Shown: positions 47,098 through 60,300, counted from the first letter of the stretch. The stretch: 64,000 nt of DNA from Isoetes taiwanensis (GCA_021234155.1 JAJEKV010000033.1:8775641-8839640); one strand, 5' to 3'. The notes: a model not told the origin generated them from the letters alone. Translations and numbers: made by a program.

Positions 47098-47860
47098 TTA
47101 TATATGCTGCATCTTTCATATTAAAGATAGAACAATTGCTATTTAAAATCAAAGACCACCTCCTCTGGCAAATCCATAAAGAAGAAGAAGATGCAATGCA
47201 TGTAGGCTCATGATGTGTTGAACACCACTACCTTTGTTTTATCCAGGTTCAATAGTAAGCTCCCTTTGCACGCAGCTTGAAATAGTCTTCCAAGTAGTGT
47301 CCATGAGATTAATATGTATAGTCCCCCTTTCTCACATTACAATTATACCTTCTGGTTTCAGAGTTCTGCGTTGTAGTTGTGCTTGTAGTGAACAGTTTAA
47401 TATATTCCTTCCCAACTTAATTTGCACTTTGCACCATGCATTGGGATAGAAAGTTTAACAGAATGCAGTAGATAAAATAAGTGAAATAGAAGGTAACTTA
47501 TTCCACTTTGTCCAGGTAGTCTGTGACTGCTATGTTTGTCCCCAAGCTTTTCTCCAAATCCTCAGCTTCCAGATCCTCTGCGACCTACTCTGCACAAAGA
47601 AGGCAAGTACTAAGATGATCTTCTAAAAGATTCCAAATTCAATTTCAGAAAGAAAACGTGTTTAGCACAATACAAATAGCTGTAAATAAATGTGAGGATG
47701 GGAAGGGCTGCCTGGGATGTGAGCATGATAACATCTTTTCCCTAGCTAGAAATATTCGTAGGGTGCTAAGATTATCTCCAAGTATTGCAGAAGAACAGAA
47801 AACAGAGGGTCCCTTTTGTAGAATCCATTCATTCAATTGATCGAACTCTGAGGCATCACA
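47098..47860. other. Non-coding
   Basis: Nothing recognised. Confidence 0.4.
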
Positions 47861-47868
47861 ATATCCTA

Positions 47869-48418
<550 letters not shown>

Positions 48419-48426
48419 ATATCCTA

Positions 48427-48825
48427 TAGTCATTTATGCAAAAGAGAGCTCTTGTTTGATTCCCAGCTAAGCAAATCATGGAAGGCAGAGTAAATACCTG
48501 CCATGATCTTGGAAGCCAGAGGAAAATGCCTGCCATGCCCTTGGACGACTACAAGTAAGAAGATGAGGAAAGAAGCCTCTCCGGTTAGCCGGTTTCGAGA
48601 GTGGTTGTCCAGCAACAAAAGCCGTCACCAGTTTACAGGCAATAATGGGTTTGGAGCAGTTATTGGTATATTTTGAATATATACTAGCACGTACATGGAA
48701 TATGCCATAAACCCACATGAAAGACGGTTTGCCCCCATAGGGGCAACCAAAAAAAAAATCATTGACATTTACGACTTCTACACACTTGCAAACTATTAGT
48801 CGCCCCGTATAACTAAGGAGGATTT
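48427..48825. other. Non-coding
   Basis: Nothing recognised apart from GCCCCCATAGGGGC at 48731-48744, which resembles the GGGGCAAAA ends of the element at 51239. Confidence 0.35.
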
Positions 48826-48827
48826 AC

Positions 48828-48965
48828 AATAGAATACAATAGAAGGGTTTCTAACGTCCACGGAGACACAACGGCCTATGGAACCCAATACAAAGAGTGT
48901 TGCAGAGTTATTATCGTCCAGATTAAAAAAAAAAACCCACCTCGAAAGTGTTTTCGGGAGAAAAA
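48828..48965 (-). mobile_element. LINE family A 3'-end fragment 1
   Basis: Short fragment with (AGAAT/ACAAT)n tail, CGTCCACGGAGAC and the hairpin region. It is cut directly by the tail of the next copy. Confidence 0.8.
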
Positions 48966-49204
48966 TTAGAATAGAATAGAATAGAATATGATTTTATCGT
49001 CCACGGAGACCAACTGGCCTATGGGACCCAAGTACAAAGAAAGAGCAGCAGGCGTATTACTACCAGGATTAAAAAACCCCCGCCCCGAAGGGTTTTCGGG
49101 GGAAAAACCTTAGTAGCAATAAGGATGCTGACATACTGCACAGTTATATACATAATCACAAGTACAGCTGAGGTTAATGTCGGACAGGGGGGCATAACTG
49201 AGTC
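48966..49204 (-). mobile_element. LINE family A 3'-end fragment 2
   Basis: Starts with (AGAAT)n at 48966-48988, followed by CGTCCACGGAGACCAA, the hairpin (49075-49105) and TTAATGTCGGACAGG. It stops at a point about 40 bp short of where the fragment at 51503 begins, so the two could be one copy split by 2.3 kb. Confidence 0.8.
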
Positions 49205-49780
49205 CGCGTATCTAATATGTAGCATTATAACATGGGGTTTTTTTTTGTGATTTTATACGCTTGTTGGCATGGTTTTTATATGATTTCATGGATGTATTGC
49301 ATGAGGCATACTAATCAGTATATCTAGAGTGCACTCCACATTTTATTGTCTAAATTCCATATCATCAATGGTTCACTTTAGGGTTATTTTAGGGTTTTGA
49401 GTTTATATTTTAGGGTTGTGAACACACCATGTTATGGTGCAATAGATTTGAGGGATGTTGTTATGGTGCAACAGATTCGGCCAAGGTCGTGAAACATTTG
49501 TTTTAGGGTTGTAAAAGAGGAAGATGCTGCTTATTCTTTGGAAGCGGCTATGCTGGGGGCATTTCTGCCGGACTGGTGAAGCAAAGTTCGGATATGTCCT
49601 GTTCGTGATACATGCATCGGAGTTGGGTTATTACAGGGGTAATATAAGAGATGTATTAGGGTTGTCAGTTTGGCTGTGTATCAGACATACGTGTATTAGT
49701 TTAAGGCTAACTCAACGTGGCAGTTTTCTTTAATCAATTCGTTCTGGCAGAAGAGGATCCCGCTGCAGGTTCCGCAGCTG
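49205..49780. other. Non-coding
   Basis: Contains scattered TTTAGGGTT words at 49378-49510, too sparse to be telomeric repeat. Confidence 0.4.
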
Positions 49781-49785
49781 TTGTG

Positions 49786-49917
49786 CAATCCGGATATTGG
49801 ATTCCGGAAGAGGCTTTGCAATCCGGATATTGGATTCCAGAAGAGGCTGTGTAATCCGGATATTGGACTCCAGAAGAGGCTGTGCAACCCGGAAATTAGA
49901 TTTCGGAAGAGGTTTGT
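49786..49917. repeat. 33-bp tandem repeat, four copies
   Basis: Units start CAATCCGGATATTGGATTCC at 49786, 49819, 49852 and 49885. On the minus strand the frame stays open and gives an 11-residue repeat (PLLESNIRIAQ-like) from 49987 to 49730, but no family is recognised. Confidence 0.9.
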
Positions 49918-51238
49918 TATTTGCTGTTGATAGAACTCTGATCTTCTGTTGAAAACGCAGGTGCAACATGAGCTTGATTGATGTCACAGCTGGCAGCTCA
50001 ATAGTTTCGATTCTGAAACTCTTACTGACAGACTTTAAGCTTAAAAAATTAAAACCCCACTGTGATTTATCCTTATTTCAGAGGAAGTGCAGCTCGGTTT
50101 TAGTACTTGGATTGGCCGGTAAAAGTCTTCTATTGTTTTTCTGAGTACTTGGTATTTGTGATCTGTTTGCAGACCTAACTCTATTTTTCTCAATATCTCG
50201 AAGAGCTGCAGCAGTGACAAACATGGGTCGTAGAGCCGGCGTTGGTCATGCACTGGAGTTCCAGCTACAACGGGGAACTACCAGCTATTTATAGGTGAAG
50301 ATTAACAGCTTTGTGGAGATCAGGTAAGATCTTCTTCCTCTTTCAAATGCTTTGTGCTCTTTATAAATTGGTTTGAAGTCTACTGATGTTAATTGCCTTT
50401 CAATAAATGTAACTTTGTGAGTGCATGTAACTCCATAAGGCAAATCGATCTAAATTGTTGATCCTAAGCTGGGATGTAATATTTTTTCAGAGACTTTTTA
50501 AACCATAAAGGTCATGTCAGAGCTTGAAGTTGAATGCGTTGCATTTTTTAGGAAAACAGGAAAACACGGCTACAGTAAGATGTGATATTGTGAAGACACC
50601 ATCTGCACCTTTCCCTCTGATACACAGATGTCTATTCCTAAATGCCACAATTACCAAGTATGAAAATACTTGGTGATCGTAGCTTTTGTGCAAAAAAGAA
50701 GATGGATACGGTCATCATTTTTTGTCCAGCTTCTTGGTTTACATTGCATATATTGATGCTACAACTGTGAGTGTTGGTTTTAGCTCGTCTTGGAATACAA
50801 GGCTCTTCGCACTTTATTTTTAGCAGTGAATACATCTAGCGACATTCCGGAGATATCAAGTATTCTGCCAAATCATCTGTTAAAGTGTTCTTTGATACTT
50901 GAATGAACCATTCACAAATGTTCAATCGATTACAAACATATCGAGGTAATGAAAAAAGATTATATTGTGCGCAAGGCTTATTATCTAGATATTGAACTAT
51001 TCAATATTCTTGTAACATATGCTTGAAACAGATGTTTGAAGTCTTTATTTTCCTATTTGCCTTCAAATCTTTTGATTGAATCATTAATAATCTCCAACAA
51101 CTCTAATTATACTTCCCCCTTAATAATAGAACTCATATTTTGAGTTCTATTGAAGTTTATGGATTTTTAGCTTAAATTGCTTATATTCGCAACATCAACT
51201 CATCTAAATGTTATATAACGTTGTTTGTTTTTGGCCCC
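49918..51238. other. Non-coding
   Basis: Nothing recognised. Confidence 0.4.
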
Positions 51239-51502
51239 GAAGGGGCAAAAATTTTTTTTAACCTATAACACAAACCATTACGTTACACGCATTAAAATTA
51301 AATTCCCCCTTAAACCCCCTTTTGTTTGGGTGCATATTCACACGGGGGGTGACTCCGGGCAGCGAGAGCTGTTGGATAGGCATATTCACCCCTTATTCCT
51401 TAATCTACACCGTACACAAAGTTCCTCGTTTGTGGGATATAGATGTATAGAATTTGTTATACTGTATAGCAAGATTTGCAAAATACTATAAGATTTCAGG
51501 CA
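51239..51502. mobile_element. Half of the GGGGCAAAA inverted-arm element
   Basis: Starts GGGGCAAAAATTTTTTTT at 51243 and matches 38770-38990 through the GCATATTCACACGGGGGGTG core and the central part (CCTTATTCCTTAATCTACAC). It ends abruptly where LINE family A sequence starts, so the right arm is missing. Confidence 0.75.
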
Positions 51503-52200
51503 ATACAGAGGCCGTGCTCAGTAGCTCATGCAAGGCCTGATGGGGCACAACTAACCGAGCATACCGAGCCCGGATATGCTGGTACGCCGGACAGGCCTGG
51601 AGGGCGTGACTTTCATCCTCAATGGCCTCGCTGGCGATCGATGACTCTGCCCTCACGCGGCTCCCAAATCCATCTCCCTGCCTCAATGCGGAGGTGGTGT
51701 GCACTGCGGCGAATGGAAGCAATCACCCCTGTGCTTTTTCATGGGTAGATGGGTGCGAGGTAGTGGTGTGGGCCCCCTCGTGAGCATGGGATTAACCTGC
51801 CGTTGTCGATAATTTGCCACCTTGACATGTGACAGGGCCCTCGCATCCCAAAGCTTGGCCATGAAGCAATCATCAAGTCTTTGCTTCAAGGCATCGCGTT
51901 CCCGGTGTATGCTTTGGTCCACATCGTGTGCCTCCACATTCCATAGCGAGAACCACCGGGCTTGGGCTTTTTGTCTTTCCAAAGAGGCTTTGAGTCATTT
52001 GCGGGGCCCATCGCGCCAAAGCAAGGTTGGGCAGCCGGGCTTCATCCATAGCCACCACCTTACGGAAGTAAATAATGTGGCGTTCAATAAGAACCCTCTG
52101 TAATGGAAGGAAGCTCTGTCTCCCTGGAGCAAGATCGATATGGGACCGTGGACTTCACTCCCAATGCCGGGCCAAGAAGGCCTTCGTAGACTCTAGATCG
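51503..52200 (-). mobile_element. LINE family A, C-terminal part of a copy split by a Mutator-like insert
   Basis: Minus-strand ORF2 C-terminal region: MDEARLPNLALA, VNPMLTRGPTPLPRTHLPMK and IEDESHALQACPAY from the zinc knuckle. It is truncated at 51503 and interrupted at 52200 by the 3.4-kb insert. Sequence resumes at 55611. Confidence 0.85.
52191..52200. repeat. Target-site duplication of the 3.4-kb insert, left
   Basis: CTCTAGATCG, repeated exactly at 55611-55620. The intact LINE copy at 40.3 kb has one such site in the same place. Confidence 0.85.
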
Positions 52201-52613
52201 GGGGCTTCACCCTTTATATAGAGCATATGGCATGTAATGCGTAAGGGTCGATGAAACCCCCCAGATACTGCTTTTATGGGCGAAACCCCCAACCATACGT
52301 ACACATATGAATTTTAATTTTGGCCCCTTATCGGTACATGTACTCCCAGTCCCAACTAGCAATCCATATACCTTTCCCATACATATCTTTGGACACCATA
52401 AGAAAAGTCCTAGCCCCTTGTAGCACATATGGTAAGACATCATTTTTGGAATATTTTTTTAGTCATTACAAGAGCTAGCTAAGCTAGTTTGTTGTAGGGG
52501 TTTGGAGCTTGATTATTCAAATACAAGCCCATATTAAATGCAAGGTTAAAAGGGGGATTAACATCATAACGTATGGCAAATAAAGACTATACAAAGTGTG
52601 TCAATCCCGATGT

Positions 52614-52697
52614 CAATAGAATAGAATAGAATAGAATAGAATAGAATAGAATAGAATAGAATAGAATAGAATAGAATAGAATAGAATAGAATAGAAT
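52614..52697. repeat. (AGAAT)n microsatellite
   Basis: About 16 pentamers. The unit equals the tail of LINE family A, but no LINE 3' end adjoins, so it may be an orphan tail or independent expansion. Confidence 0.95.
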
Positions 52698-53279
52698 GCA
52701 ATGTCCATTGAATGATTGATCTAAGTTGATTAGGGAGTTGAATTATCAATTGCCCTACAAAGTTTATAAGGCAAGATCAACAAGATCAAATAGCTTCACA
52801 ATTCTTAGCCAATGTTGGCCAATGGTTTATAATGTTGAAATGTTGAAATGGTTCATTATTGCATGGCTCCTAGACTTCCTAAGGTCATTATTATAAGCTT
52901 CCTATGGTTCATTATTATAAGGTAGGATTATTCATAAAATCACATCATTGCATGGTTCATATGATTACTAAATTACATGATTGCATGGCCAGAAATTGCA
53001 TAATAGCAACTTATGACTTTATTATAAGTTCTTATAACATCATCGATTGAATTGATATGCACGCGAAGTGAGGCTTTCAAAATTCTCATATGTGTATATT
53101 GTGGGACTACGACTTGTATGTAGTAGGCTGCTTGCCTCTTGATTTTACTTGCCAAAACCATCCTAGTCCGCATAAGATTAATGTCATAAAATTTGTAAAG
53201 ACCCATCCTCGAGATCGGAAATGAGTCAAAAAATATTGATTCAATCGGCAATGGCAAGAAATTAAAACTTCGGGAAGAG

Positions 53280-53945
53280 GACAAATATAGCACCATACCT
53301 TATCACGGAGCTTTGTTCACCAACATAGCCCAAGTACCGTGTGTGGAGTGCCACGCACATAGCCTACTATCTTCTCATCTTCATGGTTAACCACAACCAC
53401 CTCTCCTTGAAGTGTCCCAAAGACCATGAGACTATGTCACCGGGATGGTACTCAAAGCCCGGCGAGGCTTGAACCTCAGAACAATACCATTACTTGACTT
53501 TTGGACCTTGCATATGGAACTCATGGCGGGCCATGCGCATGCGACTAACTTAGAGGCACAAAGAGTCCTTTGCATTCCAAAGCATTCCTTTTTCTTCGTT
53601 TGCGGTAGACTTTAAGAGGTCTCTACACCAAAACCATTGCTCATAATCATCGTATACTAGTAACCTTCTAAGTAAATATAGACCACCGTTTTGATGATCC
53701 TTTGCCGGAGTAAGACTCTCTCTCACGATATTTCGTAAGTGCCTTAATAGCATCCTGTGTCGCCGCAATAGCTTCAACAATAGATATCCTTGGTAGCTTG
53801 TCTTTACTAGGTTCTGTTGAAGATAGATTATGATGGTCAACCAATCCAAGAAGATCAGCCATTGGCGGATTCTGCAACTTTTCGTGCCAACTATAGCCTT
53901 GGCACTATTATTTTCATCTCGAATCTTTGCTTCTCGAGACACAAT
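53280..53945 (-). pseudogene. Decayed coding stretch, unidentified
   Basis: The minus strand carries protein-like pieces in shifting frames: LPRISIVEAIAATQDAIKAL, then FEYHPGDIVSWSLGHF, then GEVVVVNHEDEKIVGYVRG and TPHTVLG. The composition looks like true protein, but I do not recognise the family. It lies inside the Mutator-like insert and may be a captured host gene fragment. Confidence 0.4.
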
Positions 53946-55600
53946 ACCGCCAAGTGAGTATTTTGCTTGAGTCGTGATGTTGGTTGCACGATTCTACATC
54001 AACATAGAACTCCTTTTAATGCTGAAGTACATAATGGTGTACAATAAAGCGAGACATCTCTTTCAACACGGATAAGGTTTTCAAAATGTAAGTTAACTTA
54101 TGTAAAAGCTCAATATGACATGCGAGTGTCCTTCAATTTAGTGTAGGCAAACTTGTTTGGAAGATAGAAGACAACACGTAAATAATTTTGAGACCAAGTA
54201 AAGCGCAAGTTGCTCTTGGAATAGCAAGCACTTATCTCTCCCCTTTGGAAAGGCGTACCCAGTAGGCAAAGGCCATCGTCAATGCTGAAAATTTGTGATT
54301 GGAGATAAAATCAATGCTATCATCAATTCAAGGAAGTTTCTGAGAAAGGCAAGCAAGCAAACATTTGGACTGATAAAAAGGTAAAGTTCTGTAAGAAAAG
54401 CAACAACATGCGAGAGCACCTTCAAAGATTTGCAACATTTGTTGTTCTACAAATATCAAGCCACTACATTATCTAGAAGTGCATGGATACTCAAACTCCA
54501 ACTTTTTCCTTTATCTCAAGATGAAAAACAATTGTATTAAGCAAAGAAATCGCATGTTCTAACATGCTCGGCATGTTATAACTTTCCCATCTAACCCCAA
54601 AAATTGGCAAATCAACAAAGCAAGAGTTACATTTGTACCATCGGATAGAATCGATTGATATAGGCGACACATAGAATTTTGGGGGCCATGAGCAATGTGG
54701 CATCTACATAACCAAAGGTGAGCGAAAGGCCTAGCTTAATTGTTTAGGATACATATAACTAAATTACTGATGATGGCACAGTTGTTGCATCATGACCAAA
54801 ATTCAAAATAAGAAAGTATTGTGCTTTTTTGTGCCATCAACCGGTGTGGCAGCCCGCCTCAAAAATTTCGAGGCATAATTCTCTCTAGGTGAGGTAATAA
54901 ACTCTCTCTCTCATATTATAATCAAGATATCAGCTTCTACCATAATCAAGAACTCTGTTACATTGCCATGGCCAAAGAATGCTATTGCCATAGTCAAAAT
55001 GTGCGAGAACCTAGCCACAGAGATTGATCTACTTGGAAACATTTTGGAGGCTTTGACAAAATGAAAAGCACATGATCAAAGTAAATCATGTTAGAAACAA
55101 GCAAAATAGACCAAATAATGCTAGCGAGGGTTAAACAAGAGCGACCTAACACGTGGGTTAAACAAAAACTTCGATGAAGAAACTTGTTGAAAACTTATTT
55201 GAAAAACCTTGTTGAAACTCATTTGAAAATCGTTATTGAAACCGGTTGATGTTCCAAAAGCGGCTTCGGCACAAACTCGATATTATCCCTCGAAAAAGAG
55301 GTAGAACATGGTCGGATCGGAGAATCGAGAGAAGCAAAAAGTTTAGAATAAAGAAATGTAAAAAGCAAAGCAAGAAAAATGCCTTAGTCGAATACAAACC
55401 TGCCGGATCCAAATAAGAAGCCCTATACCCCCCGGATCCATGCGGGGCGCCATTTCCGCCCACCACCCCTACCGATTTTGAGTCTTTTGCTAGAACTTGG
55501 TTTTTCGTACAACCAACCCATACGCGTCACGGACCCCTTTGCCAATTAAAAACCCCCTACCGATCCACGATGTTGGTCTATCACGGGTTCTTAATGGTGA
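53946..55600. other. Rest of the Mutator-like insert, no gene recognised
   Basis: AT-rich. The 500 bp near the right end read on the minus strand like an untranslated leader, but nothing definite is seen. Confidence 0.35.
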
Positions 55601-55610
55601 AGTCCCCGGG

Positions 55611-56228
55611 CTCTAGATCGTTCCAAGTGGTGAGGGATATCACCGGCCCCCACATACGCCCCATAGAGGAGGACGGTTCAACCAAGGCCACGAACAAGTG
55701 TGCCTGGTGACCCCATGCATCTGACTACGCCTTGTGATTTGTTGTTTTGCATTGCATACGGGGCTTTCCGGCCTGCGGTGACCGTAACATGATGGATGCA
55801 TCGGTGTGTGGTAGTAGAAAACTCAATGCCCAAATACTTATAAGATCGAGCCACCTCCACTACACCTTACGGTAAGTGAATGAGGGAAGGCGTGGGTGCC
55901 GGATGATGGGACCAGCAGCACCCTTGTCTTGGCCAAGTTAACTCTCATGTCGAGTGAATTGGGCGAAAGTGTCCAAAGCATCGGTGGCGTTGCATGTCCT
56001 CACAGGGGGTATATGGAAGCGAGTCAACATCATCGGCATATATGAGTTGCGGATTATGTGGTGCATCAACTGCGCGCCTCCCCTCGTGCTCAGCTAGCCA
56101 TTCTTCTAGCTGGTCAATGTACAAGCTGAAGAGCGTCGGGGATAGAGGGCAGCCCTGGCGCACCCCAATGCTACTAACAACGGGCTCCCCCGACAGTGTG
56201 AGACGACCGGAGCAAGGCTCGTATATTA
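55611..56228 (-). mobile_element. LINE family A, reverse transcriptase part of the split copy
   Basis: The minus strand reads SIGVRQGCPLSPTLFSLYID, then QLEEWLAEHEGRRAVDAPHN, PQLIYADDVD (catalytic YADD intact) and KYLGIEFSTTTH. 5'-truncated at about 56228. It begins with the right target-site copy at 55611-55620 and joins 52200 when the insert is removed. Confidence 0.88.
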
Positions 56229-56239
56229 AGCCGTACTAT

Positions 56240-56500
<261 letters not shown>

Positions 56501-56589
56501 AATTCATGTTAGAACAGCATAGCAAAACTAATTTGTTAGAACAATGTTAAACTTGGCATGTCATTTGTCATTGCCATTCATTACAAGGG

Positions 56590-57250
56590 ATCAGAGTGGT
56601 TGAACGATGTGGCAGTGTCATTGAACGACGTCCAGATGTCCTCTAATGATGTCAACGTCGTTCAAAGACATTGTCGTCTTCAAAGGATGTCTAGACATCG
56701 TTTAACGACAAGGCTTAGATCTGACGTGTCGACTATGCTTGCGTGGCTTGCTGACATGCCATGCTGGCACGCTGTCATGTTCTGCCACATTGATGGGACG
56801 ACGTTAAACGAGGTTTAGGATATCTGACGTGACCAAGTCGGCCTCGTGGCTTGCTAACATGCCACGCTGGCACTCCGCCGTGTTCTGACACGTCGACATG
56901 ACGTCGATAAACGACATCTATGATATTTGACGTGGTCAAGTAAGCCTCGTGGCTTGCTGACAGGCCACGCTTGCACGCCACTGTGTTCTGTCATGTCGAC
57001 ATCATGTCGTTAAAAGACATATGCTGTGTCAACCATGCTTGCGTGACTTGCTGACATACCATGCTAACATGCCACTGTGTTTTGCCACGTTGACATGTCA
57101 TCTTTAAACGACGTCTAAAATATCTGACGTGGCCAAGTTGGCCTCATAGCTTGCTGACATGCCACGCTGGCTCGCCACTGTGTTTTGCCACGTCAACATG
57201 ACTTAAAAGATGTCCGAACATCATTAAAAGATGTCGTGATGTCATGTAAC
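56590..57250. repeat. About 103-bp tandem repeat, roughly six units
   Basis: CTTGCTGACATGCCACGCTGG or variants recur at 56747, 56850, 56953, 57047 and 57150. Units also contain ACGTCGTTAAACGAC-like partial palindromes. Two subtypes occur: TATGCTTGCGTGGCTTGC and AAGTCGGCCTCGTGGCTTGC. Confidence 0.9.
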
Positions 57251-57344
57251 CATGTCTATTAATTTAGGATCACTTGGAGCTATTTTCTCGCTAAAACTTC
57301 ACCTTTTTTTGATACATAATTTTTTAGTTATACACTTGTTTGCT

Positions 57345-60300
57345 TTTATCCTTCACAAATTCGTAATTAATGCATAGTATGAAATAGAATTTTGATTTTT
57401 CATCAGATAGCTTCCTAAAATTTCATCAACGTACAAGCCAATTTATTGAGTCGATTGGCAAAGCCAAATCACGATTCCGGAGAGGGGAAGTTGCCCATTC
57501 GTTGCCAGGGCCTTCGGGAGAGGACTTTTAAGGCAAGCTGCTTCCGGGGGTTTTTAGGGTCCGTGCTCTGTCGTCAAACCCCCCCTTTACGTCACGACAC
57601 AATGCAAGATCCTGGTTGAATCTGACAAGGATAGGGTTTCCAAAACGTAAACCCTGTGAGTTTCCAGGTTCTTGAAGTGTTTGCATTTCAGGTGCCGAAT
57701 TTTGGTCTTTTGCACTTGGGACTTGACAGAAGATGCAGCTTGAATGCAAAGCAAGAAAAACTGATGGAATGGAGTTTGGATCTGTCCTCCTCCCGCTTGT
57801 GGCAATTAGAAATCAAGGGCCGCTTTTTGCAGTAGCATAGTAGTATAGTAGCATAATAATTAATGCATAGTATGCAATTAAATTTTGGTTTTTTCTCAGC
57901 TGGCTTCCTAAGTCATCACCAGCATGCAGGCGAATTTTCTGAATTCTCGGATAAGGTTTAGATCAAATAGTTAGTGTTAAAACGGTTTGGGCAGCTTGTT
58001 GTTGGGCAGTCGAGTTGGCAACCTTCCCCAGGCCAAACAAGGTGAGGACCTTGTACGGCCGTCTCACCAGAGGGGAGTGTCTGGTCCCCAGGGGGCGAGC
58101 CCCAAATAAGTTCCCGAAGTAGCCTTTCTTGGTAGCACTCCCTCGGGGAAGGTGTACACTATGAACACCCTCCCAGAGCTCAGATCCCCTATCCGACCAT
58201 TGAATCCTCCATTCAAGCTGCTTTGAGCAGGTCCAAAAAAATCCACCCTAGAGACCAAGTTACACGGTCAGTTTTGCAAAAAAGAAGAAACGCTTACGCC
58301 CTACATAGCAATATTCAGCATCCACTTCCTAGGCCACTTGACTACGAGTGTGCTGGACATCTGGCGCTTCTTCAATAAGGGGTGGTCTTTTGGCCACGAA
58401 ACATAGTCTCCAGAGCAATATCGATGTTCTAAGTCCATTGGCAGAGCCAAATCACAGTTCGGAAGAGGGAAGCTGCCCGTCCGTCGCCAGGGCCTTCGGG
58501 AAAGGACTTTTGAGGCAAACTACTTCCGAGGGTTTTTTAGGGTCTGTGCTTTAGCGTCAACACCCTCCCTCTATGTCAAGATAGAACGCAAGGGCCTAGT
58601 CGAATCGGACAAGGATCGAACTTCCAAAACGTAAACCCTGTGAGTTTCTATGTTCTTGAAAGCTTTGAGTTTTGGGTGCCGAGTTTTGGTCTTTTGCACT
58701 TGGGACTTGGCCAAGAAGATGCAATTGTGAATGCGAAGCAAGGGAAACTGACGAAATGGAGTTTGGATCTGTTCTCCTCTACCTGTGGCAATTTGAAATC
58801 AAGGGCCGCTTTTGCAGTAGCAAGATATTCATAAATTTGTAATTAATACATAGTATGCAATTAAATTCTGGTTTTTTCTCAGCTGGCTTTCTAATTCATC
58901 ACCAACATGCAGGCTAATTTTTCGAATTTTCGGATGAGGTTTAGATCAAAGAGTTAGCATGTTGTTGGGCAGCCGAGCGGTCAACCTTCCCCAAGTCAAA
59001 CAAGGCCAGGTGCTTGTACGGCCGCCTCATCAGATGGGAGAGTCTGGACCTCAGGAGGCGAGCCCCAAAAAAGTTTCCGAGGCAGCCTTTCCTGGCTGCG
59101 CTCCCCCGGGAGGCCATACGCTAATGACCACCCTCCCGGAGCTCGGACCCCCTATCCGATCCTTGAATCTTCCGTTCAAGAGTCCTACTTCGAGTAGGTC
59201 CAAAAAAAATCCAAGATCGGTTCAAGAGAACTTATCAAACCGCAAAGCAGCCTGCGAGCGACTGTGTAGAAACCGAAGTGCTTTGTCGTTTGAGCATTCC
59301 AGAGGCTCTGAAATGGTGATTCAACTTCACCACATCATCCGAAATGGCGAAATTACCCTAGAGACTAAGTTATATGGTCAGTTTTGCAAAAGGAAGAAAC
59401 ACCTACACCCTACATGACAGTATTCATCATCCATTTCCTAGGCCAATTGACTACGAGTGTACTGGACATGAGCTACTTTGGCGCTTCTTTGATAAGGGGT
59501 GGTCGTTTGGCCACGAAACTTGGTCCCAGGGCAATGTTGACGTTATGACCCATTGGCAGAGCCAAATCACAGTTCCCGAGAAGGGAAGCTGCCCGTCCAT
59601 TGCCAGGGCCTTCGGGAGAGGACTTTTAAGGCAAGCTGCTTTTGGGATTTTTTTAGGGTTCATGCTCTAGTGTCAACACCCTCCCTCTACGTCAAGACAA
59701 GCGTAAGGTTCTGGTCGGACAAGGATAGAGCCCCTGTGAGTCTCCAGGTTCTTTATAGGTTTGCGTTTTGGGTGCCGAGTTTTTGGTCTTTTGAATTTGG
59801 AATTGATCGAGAAGATGCAGTTATGAACGCGAAGCAAGGAAAACTAGCGAAATGGAGTTTGGACTTTCCTTCTCCCGCTGTAGCAATTACAAATCAAGGG
59901 CCGCTTTTGCAATAGCAAGACATTAATAAATTCGTAATTAATATATAGTACGCAATTAAATTCTGGTTTTTGTTCAGCTAGCTTCTTAAGTCATTACCAG
60001 CATGCAGGCCAATTTTTAGAATTTTCAGATAAGGTTTAAATCAAAGAGTTAGCATTAGAACGGTTCGGGCACCCTGTTGTTGGGCAGCCCAGCCGACAAC
60101 CTTCTCCAAGTCAAACAAGGCCAGGACCTTGCACGGCCGCCTCGTCAGAGGGGAGAGTCCGGACCACAAGAGGCGACCCCAAAAAAGTTCCCGAGGCAGC
60201 CTTTTCTGGCAGCGCTCCCCCGAGAGGGCGTATGCTAATGACCACCTTTCAGGAGCTCGGATCCCCTATCCGACCATTGAATCCTCCGTTCAAGAGCCCT

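Larger units (their letters stand above)
52201..55610. mobile_element. Mutator-like DNA transposon, 3.4 kb, possibly with captured gene pieces
   Basis: Inserted precisely in a LINE copy, flanked by a 10-bp duplication (Mutator-like elements make 9-11 bp). Ends are short inverted repeats: GGGGCTTCACCCTT on the left, and GGGGACTTCACCATT on the opposite strand at the right. No transposase is recognised. Inside are a pentanucleotide array and a decayed coding stretch on the minus strand (53280-53945), so it may be a Pack-MULE-like carrier. Long terminal inverted repeats, usual in many MULEs, are not evident. Confidence 0.7.

Noticed and set aside
49378-49510. TTTAGGGTT words suggesting telomeric sequence
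   Set aside because: Scattered and not tandem; likely chance.
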